A stretch of DNA of 53,408 bases, from the NCBI GenBank assembly GCA_014381305.1, contig JACNLW010000112.1:1-53408 (forward strand). Reading direction: 5' to 3'. The translations under genes and the position numbers were made by a program. Origin of the DNA: Planctomycetota bacterium. GTDB lineage: Bacteria; Planctomycetota; Phycisphaerae; Phycisphaerales; SM1A02. This document shows positions 35,423 to 47,669 of the stretch, one piece after another; the stretch's first letter is position 1, and the number at the start of each line of letters is the position of its first letter. The notes below the pieces were generated by a model. The model saw only the letters and a program-made list of their open reading frames with translations, made no database searches and was not told the origin of the DNA.

Positions 35423-36112
35423 ATGGCACGAAAAAAAGGACCAGCTCTGTATGAATTGATCAACCCAGCGAGTGGCGAAACTGTGCCACCAGCGAAGCAT
35501 GTTCAACCTACGAGGCGTGTTGACGATGATGAAAATTTAACCCATAACGTACTGACTCCCGGAAGAAGTATTCGGATGTCGATTGGCACGATAGGTGTTT
35601 TTGCTGCAGTTGCAGTTGCACTTATTGTTATTTCATTTACGATTGGATTCAACAGGGGCGAAGCGGTTGCGAAGGAAGATTATGGAAGCAGACTGTTTCA
35701 AGAAGTGGATTCAATTCCAGTTGCCCATACTCCAGTAAAACCAGTCGTTTCACCGCCACAGCCGCCATCGCCAGTGATAAACACAAATGGTCAAACTGCA
35801 AAATGGGGTGCAATTGATGCAGATCCACGGCAATCGGGGGTGCATTACTTTATTTTGAGCCAAACGACGAAAGAGGGTGCACAGCGGATTGCTTCATTCT
35901 GCCGTGAAAAAGGGCTTGAAACATACGCCATTTCAGGTGATAATACGCGGCTCCACCGAGTGATCGCCATGCCAGGTTTTCAATCAAGAAACGGGCAAGG
36001 CGTAACAGATCTGCTCCTGCGAATTCGCAGTATCGGTCAAGCTTGGGCGGAGGATGAGGGTCGTGGTGACGATCTTCATGATACGTACCTCAGCCTGTAT
36101 CAGGGCGGGTAA
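35423..36112 (+). CDS. Single-pass membrane protein with SPOR-like C-terminal domain
   Basis: A 229-aa protein from ATG 35423, with GGAG about 8 nt upstream. The N-terminus ARKKGPALYELI is a short conserved-looking cytoplasmic motif. One membrane helix lies at about 54-76 (GTIGVFAAVAVALIVISFTI), followed by a Pro/Val linker (about 95-120). The C-terminal 90 residues (HYFILSQTTKEGAQRIASFC...RLHRVIAMPGFQ) resemble a SPOR-like beta-alpha fold used to bind denuded peptidoglycan. Likely a cell envelope protein; whether true SPOR is uncertain. It follows acpS directly. Confidence 0.75.
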   Translation: MARKKGPALYELINPASGETVPPAKHVQPTRRVDDDENLTHNVLTPGRSIRMSIGTIGVFAAVAVALIVISFTIGFNRGEAVAKEDYGSRLFQEVDSIPVAHTPVKPVVSPPQPPSPVINTNGQTAKWGAIDADPRQSGVHYFILSQTTKEGAQRIASFCREKGLETYAISGDNTRLHRVIAMPGFQSRNGQGVTDLLLRIRSIGQAWAEDEGRGDDLHDTYLSLYQGG

Positions 36113-36168
36113 TGAGCATCGGTTGGATATGTTGAAGTTAGGTTATGTAGAAGTTAGGAATTTGAATT

Positions 36169-36411
36169 ATGAGTTTACATCGAAGTCTAAAAACTAAACC
36201 TGCTGGTTTGAACCAGCATCGCAATGTCCTTAACCGTGCTGAACGCATTGAAAAATTGATGGGCGAAGATAAATTTGAAGATGGAACAACATCTCCAATG
36301 GGCCTCCCCAAAGTCGGTAGCCGCAAGATTAAACTTGCAAGTAAGAAGAAGGCTGCTGGTGCAGAGGATGGCGAAGGTGATGGCGAAGCAACTGAGACTG
36401 CTGCTGAGTAA
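36169..36411 (+). CDS. Small basic protein conserved in the PVC superphylum
   Basis: An 80-aa protein. The first 55 residues are basic (SLHRSLKTKPAGLNQHRNVL, RAERIEKLMGE, GLPKVGSRKIKLASKKK) and match my memory of a small basic protein found across Planctomycetes, Verrucomicrobia and Chlamydiae. The last 20 residues are acidic, Glu/Ala/Gly-rich and probably lineage-specific. Its function is unknown; nucleic acid or ribosome binding has been suggested from charge. It ends 2 bp before the class I aminotransferase start. Useful as a lineage marker. Confidence 0.8.
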   Translation: MSLHRSLKTKPAGLNQHRNVLNRAERIEKLMGEDKFEDGTTSPMGLPKVGSRKIKLASKKKAAGAEDGEGDGEATETAAE

Positions 36412-36413
36412 TC

Positions 36414-37562
36414 GTGACATCGTCGATTGACATCGAACGATTGCTTGCGCCAAGAGTGCTAGATATTGAAACTTCGGGGATTCGTCGGGCATGGGCACTC
36501 GCTGCGAACTGTGTTGATCCTATAAATTTATCTATTGGCCAGCCAGATTTTCCTGTGCCAGATGAACTGAAGGCAGCTGCAATTGCTGCTATTCAAGATG
36601 ATCACAATGGCTATACGCAAACCAATGGTGATGTGGAGTTACTTGATTCTATTAAAATGAGATTAACGAAAGATATCGGGTGGTCTTTCGAAGAAGGGTC
36701 TGGGTTGAGCGCGATGGTGACTTCGGGAACTGCGGGCGCTTTGACGCTTGCTTGTTTGGCGATTCTTGGGCCAGGCGATGAAATCATTATTCCTGATCCA
36801 TATTTTGTGATTTATCCAACGCTTGCACGTATTGCTGAAGGAAAAGCAGTACTTTGTGATACGTACCCCAATTTCCGAATGACCGCTGATCGTATTGAAC
36901 CGTTGATCACTTCAAATACAAAAGCGGTTTTGTTGAATTCTCCGGGTAATCCAACTGGTGCAGTGCTGAACAGTGATGAAGTCGAAGCTGTGGCAAAGTT
37001 GTGCCGCGAGCGCGGGATTCTGCTGATCACAGATGAAATTTATGATGAGTTTATTTTTCCACCAACAACACACGCGAGTCCTGCGTCTTATTCAGAAGAT
37101 GTATTGGTAATTCGTGGATACTCTAAAACACATGGGTGTACTGGATGGAGATTAGGGTATGCCGCTGGACCGGCGCGTCTTATTGACGAGATGTCTAAAC
37201 TGAAACAACAGACTTTTGTATGTGCGCCATCAGCGTTCCAAAAGGCTGTGGTGGATGCGCATGAAATTGATCTTGCACCAATGTTAGAAACATTTACTGC
37301 ACGAAGGGACATGGTTGTCGATTTGCTCGGGGATGTGACAGAGTTAACAGTACCTGAGGGATCTTTCTTTGCATTCCCACGCGTTCCTGCTCACCTTGAT
37401 ATGACTGGAAGCGACTTTATTGCGAAAGCAATCGAGAAGGATGTTCTTGTGATACAGGGCAATGTTTTTTCAGCGAGAGATACGCATTTCCGCATCAGCT
37501 TTGCTGCTGCGGACGACCAACTCGAAAAGGGTCTGGGCATTCTCCGCTCCCTCCTCACATAA
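36414..37562 (+). CDS. Class I pyridoxal-phosphate aminotransferase
   Basis: A 382-aa fold type I aminotransferase of the aspartate/aromatic aminotransferase group, starting at GTG. NLSIGQPDFPVPDEL, VTSGTAGALTLAC, LLNSPGNPTGAVL, LITDEIYDEF and the PLP Lys in GYSKTHGCTGWRLGY are all present, as is the carboxylate-binding Arg in FRISFAAA. Substrate not determined; aspartate, aromatic or N-succinyl-diaminopimelate roles are possible. Its TAA is immediately followed by the first palindrome of a repeat array. Confidence 0.9.
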   Translation: MTSSIDIERLLAPRVLDIETSGIRRAWALAANCVDPINLSIGQPDFPVPDELKAAAIAAIQDDHNGYTQTNGDVELLDSIKMRLTKDIGWSFEEGSGLSAMVTSGTAGALTLACLAILGPGDEIIIPDPYFVIYPTLARIAEGKAVLCDTYPNFRMTADRIEPLITSNTKAVLLNSPGNPTGAVLNSDEVEAVAKLCRERGILLITDEIYDEFIFPPTTHASPASYSEDVLVIRGYSKTHGCTGWRLGYAAGPARLIDEMSKLKQQTFVCAPSAFQKAVVDAHEIDLAPMLETFTARRDMVVDLLGDVTELTVPEGSFFAFPRVPAHLDMTGSDFIAKAIEKDVLVIQGNVFSARDTHFRISFAAADDQLEKGLGILRSLLT

Positions 37563-37563
37563 A

Positions 37564-37650
37564 TTGACTCGGAGTGAATTAATTACACGGGCATTTAATT
37601 GACTCGGAGTGAATTAATTTCATGGGCATTTAATTGACTCGGAGTCAATT
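37564..37650 (+). repeat. REP-like palindrome triplet T1
   Basis: Three cores GACTCGGAGT(G/C) begin at 37566, 37601 and 37636, exactly 35 bp apart. Each sits in AATT-rich flanks that extend the palindrome; the third is perfect (TTTAATTGACTCGGAGTC and onward). The two 24-nt intervals differ at only two positions and contain CACGGGCAT or CATGGGCAT. The array abuts the aminotransferase stop. Related to the copies flanking the RAYT gene. Confidence 0.9.
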
Positions 37651-37708
37651 AAATAGCCTGTTCGGTTGCTAAAAACGCCGTTTTTTGAAAGTAATGGCAC
37701 ATTTTAGA

Positions 37709-37728
37709 ATTGACTCGGAGTGAATTAA
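37709..37728 (+). repeat. Single REP-like palindrome
   Basis: One core GACTCGGAGTG at 37712-37722 with flanking AATT. It is out of phase with both neighbouring triplets (76 bp after T1, 26 bp before T2) and may be the remnant of a third, decayed unit. Confidence 0.75.
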
Positions 37729-37734
37729 TCTAAA

Positions 37735-37825
37735 GTTGACTCGGAGTGAATTAATTACACGGGCATTTAATTGACTCGGAGTCAATTAATTTAATCAAAA
37801 AGAAATGAACTCGGAGTCAATTATT
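37735..37825 (+). repeat. REP-like palindrome triplet T2
   Basis: Cores begin at 37738, 37773 and 37808, again at 35-bp steps. The first interval (24 nt) is identical to the first interval of T1, so T1 and T2 are recent copies. The second interval is diverged and the third core has A for the first G. Confidence 0.88.
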
Positions 37826-37852
37826 CACTTGTGGGTTAGTTGACCCTGGGTC

Positions 37853-37894
37853 AAAAAAAGGCCCCGCCGATCAAGACAAGCTTGACCGGCGAGG
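37853..37894 (-). terminator. Strong intrinsic terminator of the glycosyltransferase gene
   Basis: On the minus strand a 14-bp stem (two G-U pairs) formed by 37881-37894 and 37862-37875 closes a 5-nt loop and is followed by CC and seven T. It lies 57 bp after the glycosyltransferase stop. An adjacent palindrome TTGACCCTGGGTCAA (37840-37854) sits on the other side of the T run. Confidence 0.85.
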
Positions 37895-37950
37895 CGGAGG
37901 GGAGAAAGATGCTTCTTACCTCGACACGCAGGGTTAATTTGCTTGAAAAG

Positions 37951-38973
37951 TTAAAATAGGGTAACTGCAGCTTGTAAAGCGGCGATTTGAGCTGCTGAGC
38001 CGTAATTGGTTGCCACGAGTGTGGTTGCAGCTTCTCGAAGGCGATCCCGAAGGTCGTGATCTCGCAAAATCGTATGTAGCGATTTGTCCCACGAATCAGA
38101 AGCAAACAAAGCGGTTTCACCATCTATAAGCATATCGAAACCATCGATCTTTGTTGCAAGTACGGGGACGCCGCTCTCCATCGCTTCAAGCAATACCGTT
38201 CTCATTGGCATTGTGGAAGATGGCAAAAGCACCACGTCGGTTTCCACGATGAGTGATCGCAATGATGCAACATTTTGAAGGCATGTGGTGCGATCTAACA
38301 AATTTGCTTCTGCAACAGCAGACCAAATTTTGTGGTCTTTCTTGCCATCAAGTTCTAGGAAAACATGAAGATCGGGATGTGCAACGATTGCCTGCAAGGC
38401 GTTGATTGTAGATTTGGGTTCATCACTTGCGTTAAGAAGTACGACACAAGCAGTCTGGGAGTCAGCACGTTCATCTTGGGTTGGAATCCGACCTACGCCG
38501 AGTGGCATAAATGCAGCGCGATCTTCACCCACACGTTCGATCATTGCTCTTTCTAAAGAGGGTGTGGCGCCAAGCCAGCGAGTGACGGGTGCATTTTTAT
38601 TCACCCGTTTTGCTTCACGCATTGTGATGATCTCTTGATACAAAGGGATATCAAGAAGTGGTGCAATTGATGATCCTATTCTCCCAGCATCTTTTCCAAA
38701 GCAAACAATAGATGTAGTTTTTTGTTTTTTGAGCGATGCGCATAACTTTTCATGTAGAACTTTACGCTGTAGATATGGAACAGGGAATTGCGTGTGAATT
38801 ATCGGAATTATTGAAACGGAACGTTCGTACTCCGGAGGAGTATCTTTGGAGAATGGGGGGATCACTCTCGTCACTTGTACGCCATCGTTCATGAGCCCAA
38901 CTGCAAGTCGATTGAGCATCCCATGTTCTTCTTGCAACCGATCACTTGACATCAACATTGCAATACTATCCAT
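37951..38973 (-). CDS. GT4-like glycosyltransferase
   Basis: A 340-aa GT-B fold enzyme. I start at ATG 38973, which gives MDSIAMLMSSDRLQEEHG and an 8-nt overlap with the DUF971 gene; the frame extends upstream without conservation. The N-terminal acceptor domain is followed by a donor domain with VVLLNASDEPKSTINALQAI, VVLLPSSTMPMRTVLLEAMESGVPVLATKIDG (the E-x7-E-like region, split) and a final helix LRDRLREAATTLVATNYG. It probably transfers a nucleotide-activated sugar to a surface glycan. Ends before a strong terminator. Confidence 0.8.
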   Translation of the reverse strand: MDSIAMLMSSDRLQEEHGMLNRLAVGLMNDGVQVTRVIPPFSKDTPPEYERSVSIIPIIHTQFPVPYLQRKVLHEKLCASLKKQKTTSIVCFGKDAGRIGSSIAPLLDIPLYQEIITMREAKRVNKNAPVTRWLGATPSLERAMIERVGEDRAAFMPLGVGRIPTQDERADSQTACVVLLNASDEPKSTINALQAIVAHPDLHVFLELDGKKDHKIWSAVAEANLLDRTTCLQNVASLRSLIVETDVVLLPSSTMPMRTVLLEAMESGVPVLATKIDGFDMLIDGETALFASDSWDKSLHTILRDHDLRDRLREAATTLVATNYGSAAQIAALQAAVTLF

Positions 38974-39283
38974 GTCCCATCCCCTCCAATGAACGTAAAT
39001 ATTCCCACGAATAAATGCCAGCGGTATGTCCATCTGAAAATGAAATTCGAATTGCGTAATTGCCAACAAGCTCGGCTCCAAGTGCAGTGAGCGGTTCACT
39101 GTTACTCCCCTGAAGAATCGCAAGTGGATTGTTTTCAAGTTCATCTCTCAGTGCTTTGGAATCTGCAGATGGGGACATCTTCCGCAAGTAATCAATCGGG
39201 AAAAAAACTGATTCGCCATCGGCCCAATCAAGGCGGAGGCCCTTCTCTTTTTGCAGATCAATATGTGTTGGAGGCTGAGTCAC
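38966..39283 (-). CDS. DUF971-family protein
   Basis: A small beta-rich protein of about 105 aa if it starts at GTG 39283 (VTQPPTHIDLQKEKG); the frame reaches ATG 39328. DWADGESVFFPIDYLR and the C-terminal IRISFSDGHTAGIYSWEYLRSL are the DUF971 signature, found alone or at the N-terminus of gamma-butyrobetaine dioxygenases. Stand-alone forms are linked to iron-sulfur metabolism by context in other bacteria. It is divergent from pyrF with almost no space between starts and overlaps the glycosyltransferase start by 8 nt. Confidence 0.82.
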   Translation of the reverse strand: MTQPPTHIDLQKEKGLRLDWADGESVFFPIDYLRKMSPSADSKALRDELENNPLAILQGSNSEPLTALGAELVGNYAIRISFSDGHTAGIYSWEYLRSLEGMGHG

Positions 39284-39298
39284 ATTGGTGATTCTACT

Positions 39299-40159
39299 AT
39301 GATGCACAGCATGGTTCGCACCGAACATCGCGCAGATCTTCTCTGTAGTGCAATTGACAAGGTTGGATCGCCACTTTGCGTGGGAATTGACCCTGTTGTA
39401 TCCAAATTGCCTCCGGAACTTGCCCCTCTTTCAGCGCTTGAAGGATTCAAGGCATTTACGGAGGGCGTGATTGCTGCGGTGGCAGGGATCGCTGCTGCGG
39501 TTAAATTTCAATCAGCGTGTTTTGAACGGTATGGCGCGGAAGGTGTCAAACTTCTTGGTATTCTTCGCTCGCAAGCAGCGGATGCAGGCTTGGTCGTCAT
39601 TCTCGATGCCAAGCGAGGTGATATTGGGATTACTGCGGAACATTACGCCGCGTCGGCAATTGTTGATGGACCATGTGATTGGGTGACGGTAAATCCATAT
39701 CTGGGCTGGGACAGCATTCTTCCATTTTTAGAAGCAGGACTCGGCGTTTTTTGTCTCGTCAGAACGTCAAATCCAAGCGGTGATGTAATCCAAAAACAAA
39801 AGTTAACCGATGGGCGAACCGTTGCTGAGTCCATCGCTGATTTGCTTGCTAAAAAAGGCGAGCAATTTGTGGGTGAAACAGGGTGGAGCAATTTAGGCGT
39901 AGTGGTTGGTGCAACAAAACCTCAAGAAGCGATTTCACTTCGGTCCCGCATGCCGCATCAAATATTTTTGATGCCCGGAATAGGCGTGCAAGGTGGGCAA
40001 GCAAAAGATGTCGTTCCATGTTTTGCGGATGGTCACGGCGCACTTATTCCTGCAAGCCGAAGTGTCATTTACCCAACGCCTACATCTGATTGGCAAACAG
40101 ATATTGCAAACGCAGCAACAAAACTTGCAAGTGCATTACAAGTTGGAGCAAATGAATAA
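39299..40159 (+). CDS. pyrF: Orotidine 5'-phosphate decarboxylase (type 2)
   Basis: Last step of UMP synthesis. From ATG 39299 (alternatives 39302 and 39311) the protein has about 286 aa. PLCVGIDP opens the barrel, LDAKRGDIG carries the catalytic Lys-Asp pair, and VVVGATKPQEA with PGIGVQGGQAKD bind phosphate. The longer type 2 layout fits actinobacterial and planctomycete forms. Its stop overlaps the solute-binding protein start by 8 nt. Confidence 0.93.
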   Translation: MMHSMVRTEHRADLLCSAIDKVGSPLCVGIDPVVSKLPPELAPLSALEGFKAFTEGVIAAVAGIAAAVKFQSACFERYGAEGVKLLGILRSQAADAGLVVILDAKRGDIGITAEHYAASAIVDGPCDWVTVNPYLGWDSILPFLEAGLGVFCLVRTSNPSGDVIQKQKLTDGRTVAESIADLLAKKGEQFVGETGWSNLGVVVGATKPQEAISLRSRMPHQIFLMPGIGVQGGQAKDVVPCFADGHGALIPASRSVIYPTPTSDWQTDIANAATKLASALQVGANE

Positions 40160-41699
40160 ACCAGCAGTCATTATTATTGGATTTTGTTTAGCCATTCTTT
40201 TTGGTGTTCCATTGTTTTTTAGAAGTGATAGCGTGGTGATCAGTTCAGATGCTGAAAAAGTCATCATCATTACTCCCCATAACGAACAGATCAGACATGA
40301 ATTTAGTGTAGGTTTTTTCAAATGGCATAAGGACCGGTATGGAGAAGGTGCAGAAGTTGTCTGGTCAGTACCGGGCGGTACAAGTGAAATCCGCCGCATG
40401 TTGCAATCGCAATATACGCACGCAATCGAATCGGGTAAAACCGCTGGTGGTGATGCGGATCTTGTCTTCGGAGGGGGCTCGTATGAACACTCAGTACTGA
40501 AAAAAACAATACAGAGCACGCACAATGGCGAAGAGGTAACAACAACGATTAGCGTTCCTGCTGGAATGGATCAACAGTTGCTCGATGAAGTGTATAGAGA
40601 AAACAACATAGGCGATGTGACGCTCTACGATCCGGATGGACACTGGTATGGCTTGGCACTTTCTGGTTTTGGCATTGTGTACAACAATGATGTACTCAGA
40701 ACAAAAAGTGTTGACCCGCCTGCGGGTTGGGAAGCGTTGTGTAATCCAAAATTACTCGGCAGTTTGGCTTTGGTCAATCCCGCGCAGTCTGGTTCAGTAA
40801 CAACTGCATTTGAAGCGATATTAAAATTTCTCGGTTGGGAGCGAGGTTGGCAAGTGCTTCGAAGAGCTGCGGCGAATGCACGATATTTTTCTGCAAGCAG
40901 TTTGAAGCCACCTGCAGATGTGAGTCAAGGTGACGCAGCGATGGGTGTCTGTATTGATTTTTACGGTCGGTATCAATCGCAGGCAATAGCGAATCGCGGG
41001 GGAGGTGACCGCGTTGGTTATATTGATCCTCCCGGCGCAACAATGATTGACCCTGATCCAATTTCGCTCCTTCGAAATGCGCCCAATGAAAAAATTGCAA
41101 AACGATTTATCGAGTTTTGCATGACACAGCAGGCACAATCTCTTTGGCAGTTTAGAGTTGACGATCCTGCGGATGACGGTCTTGGTCCCGCTGCGTGGGA
41201 ACTTCGACGTATGCCAATTCGACGCGACATGTATGACCTTTATCTTGACCGCATGGTAGACCAAGTAAATCCTTTTGAAACAGCTGCTCCTTCGCCATAT
41301 CCAGATCGAAACATGCGTGCGTTTATAGCTCCGATTTTTTCCGCAATGGCAATGGATCACCATGAGGAACTCATCGAAGCGTGGAAAGCGATCATTACAC
41401 ATCGGGCATATCCAGATACGACTGCGATTGTGACCGCACAAGATGTAGATGACCCAGAACTTGCTCAGATGTTGGAAGCATTCGATGCAATGCCAATGTT
41501 CATCACAAATGAAGATACGCAACTTGGGATGGAATCGCCAGAAAATCGAAAAGTGTTGAAGTATGGTTGGCTTCGTGACCAATGGATTGGCGAAAATTTA
41601 TGGCACCCAGAAGATCATGGTTCGGGCGCACTTCGCCGCATTGGCGCTGACTATTTTAATCTTCAGTATGAAAGTATTCTTGCAGAGCAAACCCAATGA
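40152..41699 (+). CDS. Membrane-anchored ABC-type solute-binding protein, orphan
   Basis: A 515-aa protein from ATG 40152, with GGAG just upstream. The N-terminus is an uncleaved-looking anchor or signal (AVIIIGFCLAILFGVPLFF). The body resembles family 1 extracellular solute-binding proteins of the iron/thiamine/polyamine type: KVIIITPHNEQIRHEFSVGF, ADLVFGGGSYEH, LSGFGIVYNNDVL, GWEALCNPKLLGSLALVNP and DFYGRYQSQAIANRGG. The C-terminal 120 residues extend past the usual fold. No permease or ATPase gene is adjacent; instead it sits between pyrF and cinA-C. Ligand unknown. Confidence 0.82.
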   Translation: MNKPAVIIIGFCLAILFGVPLFFRSDSVVISSDAEKVIIITPHNEQIRHEFSVGFFKWHKDRYGEGAEVVWSVPGGTSEIRRMLQSQYTHAIESGKTAGGDADLVFGGGSYEHSVLKKTIQSTHNGEEVTTTISVPAGMDQQLLDEVYRENNIGDVTLYDPDGHWYGLALSGFGIVYNNDVLRTKSVDPPAGWEALCNPKLLGSLALVNPAQSGSVTTAFEAILKFLGWERGWQVLRRAAANARYFSASSLKPPADVSQGDAAMGVCIDFYGRYQSQAIANRGGGDRVGYIDPPGATMIDPDPISLLRNAPNEKIAKRFIEFCMTQQAQSLWQFRVDDPADDGLGPAAWELRRMPIRRDMYDLYLDRMVDQVNPFETAAPSPYPDRNMRAFIAPIFSAMAMDHHEELIEAWKAIITHRAYPDTTAIVTAQDVDDPELAQMLEAFDAMPMFITNEDTQLGMESPENRKVLKYGWLRDQWIGENLWHPEDHGSGALRRIGADYFNLQYESILAEQTQ

Positions 41700-42214
41700 G
41701 TGCGCAGGTCATTGGCACGTTGTTGCTTGAAAAAAACTTTACACTCACGACGGCGGAGTCTTGTACTGCAGGGTTGCTATCAACCCTCATAGTTGAAGTT
41801 TCAGGTGCAAGCGATTGGTTTCTTGGTGGGTGGGTGACCTATTCAAATGCGATGAAGGTATCGCAGTTAGGTGTGACGCAATTTGCGTTGGAAGAACACG
41901 GAGCAGTTTCCGCAGAAGTTGCTGCTGCAATGGTACGCGGGGCATCCAAAGCGAGCGGGTCGCATGTTGCATTAAGTATTACCGGTATCGCAGGTCCGAC
42001 AGGGGGAAGTGTTGAAAAACCGATTGGAACAGTATTTATTGGATGCAAAGTCCAAGAGGATGTGCAAGTAAGAGAGTTTAGATTTTCGGGCACACGCAGT
42101 GAGATTCAAACTCTTGCTGCTCAAACAGCATTGGAGATGTTGCGGTTGCAATTGACTGCTGAACAAACCGATGCAATGTGTTGTCAACTTGGAGAAGTTA
42201 TTCGTGCTGACTGA
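41696..42214 (+). CDS. pncC: Nicotinamide-nucleotide amidohydrolase (CinA C-terminal domain)
   Basis: Hydrolyses nicotinamide mononucleotide in pyridine nucleotide salvage. The 172-aa protein is the stand-alone C-domain: TTAESCTAGLLS, GGWVTYSNAMKVSQLGV, ALSITGIAGPTGGS and KPIGTVFIG. The N-terminal MoCF-like domain of full CinA is absent. It overlaps the upstream stop by 4 nt and folK at its end. Confidence 0.92.
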   Translation: MSAQVIGTLLLEKNFTLTTAESCTAGLLSTLIVEVSGASDWFLGGWVTYSNAMKVSQLGVTQFALEEHGAVSAEVAAAMVRGASKASGSHVALSITGIAGPTGGSVEKPIGTVFIGCKVQEDVQVREFRFSGTRSEIQTLAAQTALEMLRLQLTAEQTDAMCCQLGEVIRAD

Positions 42215-42668
42215 AGGCGTGTTCATTGCACTTGGGAGTAATGTTGGAGATCGAGAACAGAATGCAAGACATGCAATTGCAATGCTTGGAGATGAGCCTG
42301 AAATTTCGATTATCCAACAGAGCAAGATGATCGAAACCCAACCAGTTGGACCGATAGAACAAGGCTTGTTTATCAACGTTGTGATTGAGATTACAACGAC
42401 CTTATCACCGTCTGCATTGTTGGCAATATGCCTTGTGATTGAAGAAAAGTTAGGTCGAGTTCGTGCCGAGCGATGGGGTCCGCGTACGATTGATCTTGAC
42501 ATCATCCTTTTTGGTTCAAAAGTCCTCAAGGAACCGCATTTGACAATTCCACACCCAGAACTCCTCAAAAGATCATTCGTTCTCTGTCCTTTATTAGGGA
42601 TTGCCCCAGATGTGGTTCACCCTGTCTTTAGACAGCAGATATCTGATTTATCAAAAGATCAAGCATAA
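42204..42668 (+). CDS. folK: 2-amino-4-hydroxy-6-hydroxymethyldihydropteridine pyrophosphokinase
   Basis: Folate pathway enzyme that pyrophosphorylates 6-hydroxymethyl-dihydropterin. I start at GTG 42204, with GGAG 8 nt upstream and 11 nt inside the pncC end; ATG 42171 is an alternative. FIALGSNVGDREQN, the magnesium motif RWGPRTIDLDIILFG and IPHPELLKRSFVLCPL are complete. No other fol gene is nearby. Confidence 0.94.
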   Translation: MLTEGVFIALGSNVGDREQNARHAIAMLGDEPEISIIQQSKMIETQPVGPIEQGLFINVVIEITTTLSPSALLAICLVIEEKLGRVRAERWGPRTIDLDIILFGSKVLKEPHLTIPHPELLKRSFVLCPLLGIAPDVVHPVFRQQISDLSKDQA

Positions 42669-42739
42669 GCAATCTCTGTTATCCTTATCCGTTTACTTTT
42701 TACACACTCGCGAAACTCTCTTGAATTATTGGAGAACAT

Positions 42740-44172
42740 ATGTTTAAAATTATCACACTCGCCGCGTTGGCGACAATCAACTGCATTTCTTATGCACATC
42801 CTGAGCACGATCATTTTCCGCCAGAGCACCCATCGGATCACCCTGATCATCCAAGCGATCATCCAGAGCATCCTTCGGATCACCCAGAGCATCCTTCGGA
42901 TCACCCAGAGCATCCAAGCGATGCAGCAGCGGCGGGCAGCGATAGTGCTGCAGTCCAAAAACAAGTCGAGGCACTCCTCACAGAAGTGCACAAAGCGTAT
43001 AAAGACGCTGCAGGAATATCTGAAACACTCACTATCGACTTGCCAAATCCGATGGGCGAATCAGAAACGATGACTGTGGAATTGGTTGTTGGTGAAAACT
43101 CTGGGTCAATTGTTGCACAAGATCAGGCAACGTTTATTTATGCAGATAACAAAATTTACGCTACGTTGAACGAAGTTGACAATGCGTATGTTGAAGGTGA
43201 TGCTTCAGATGGTTTTTATGCGGGGATCGTTGCAATGACTGAGGGTGGCGGTGGTGTCCCCTCATGGAGCTTGGCGTTTAGAGCTAGCGACGATTATGAA
43301 GTATGGCTTGACGCACTGAATATGTTCGGTTTTCCAGGTATGACAATTGACAGTCTTGAATCGAAAGAAGTTGATGGTAAAAATGTATCCGTGATCGGTT
43401 CTGCTGGACCTGCAGGTCGTATTGAAGTTACAGTTAATAATGCAAAACAAATTACAAGTATTGTTGCGTCCATAGCTCAACCTGGGATGCCTTCAATGGA
43501 AATTCCAATAAATGCTGTAACTTCATTCGATGAAGTCACTACTGTGACCACATTTGATGCTGGCGACAGAAAGAAATTTAATTCGTTAGAAGAAATGTTC
43601 ATGGCGAATATGCCTGAAATGCCAGAAGGTGCAGGTGGAGCTTCTCCTGAATCAAAATTAACAGGAAAGACTGCACCAGATTTTACTCTTGAACGGATGG
43701 ATGGTTCAGGAAAGGTAACTCTTTCTGACTTAAAAGGCGAAGTTGTTGTCCTTGATTTCTGGGCAACATGGTGTGGTCCTTGCAAACGAGGTTTGCCCGG
43801 ACTGAACAAGTTTGATGCTTGGGTACAAGAAGAAGGTTTGAAAGTCCAAGTGTTTGCTGTGAACGTTTGGGAAGAAAATGCAGATGAAAAAATTAAAAAA
43901 TTCTGGGCTGATAATAAATACACAACCAAAGTGCTTATGGGAAGTGCAGACAAAAAGTTGACTGAAAATTATCAAATCTCAGGTATCCCAACGACAGCAA
44001 TCATTGGAACTGATGGGAAGATTGTTGAAATGCATTCTGGGTATGCACCTGGCATGGACGAGAAGTTAAAAGAGTCAGTAATCAAAGCACTCGGTACGGC
44101 TATGGAATCTGCCAAGCCAGATCATCCTGAACACCCAAGTGATCATCCAAGTGATCATCCTGATCACCCCAA

Positions 44173-44176
<4 letters not shown>
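42740..44176 (+). CDS. Secreted TlpA-like thioredoxin with His-rich repeats at both termini
   Basis: A 478-aa protein with a signal peptide (residues 1-19). Residues 20-61 are tandem HPSDHPE-type heptads (about 14 His). Residues 70-290 form a domain resembling outer-membrane lipoprotein carriers or DUF2092 (TMTVELVVGENSGSIV...). Residues about 310-455 are a TlpA/ResA-type thioredoxin with WATWCGPC (Cys345, Cys348) and the cis-Pro segment GIPTTAIIG. The last 20 residues return to DHPEHPSDHPSDHPDHPN. His/Asp/Pro repeats suggest metal binding in the periplasm. It ends 4 nt inside the convergent dacB stop. Confidence 0.87.
42827..42922 (+). repeat. In-frame 21-bp tandem repeat encoding HPSDHPE
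   Basis: About four and a half units of 21 bp, two of them identical at the DNA level (CATCCTTCGGATCACCCAG and following). Identity at silent sites suggests recent expansion. A shorter related run encodes the C-terminal tail at about 44115-44173. Confidence 0.85.
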
Positions 44177-47658
<3,482 letters not shown>

Positions 47659-47669
47659 AATATAAGTCT

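Noticed and set aside
37564-37825. Regular repeats that might be a CRISPR array
   Set aside because: Repeats are AT-rich palindromes of about 25 bp with only about 10 bp between them, intervals recur between arrays, and no cas genes are present. The link to the RAYT explains them better.
40821-41582. 253-codon open frame on the minus strand opposite the solute-binding protein
   Set aside because: Antisense shadow rich in Cys, His, Arg and Ile; the plus strand encodes a clear family protein.
42729-43073. Plus-strand frame with ILRITQSI repeats overlapping the thioredoxin-like gene
   Set aside because: It is the HPSDHPE-coding repeat read in a shifted frame; the correct frame has a signal peptide and continues into known domains.
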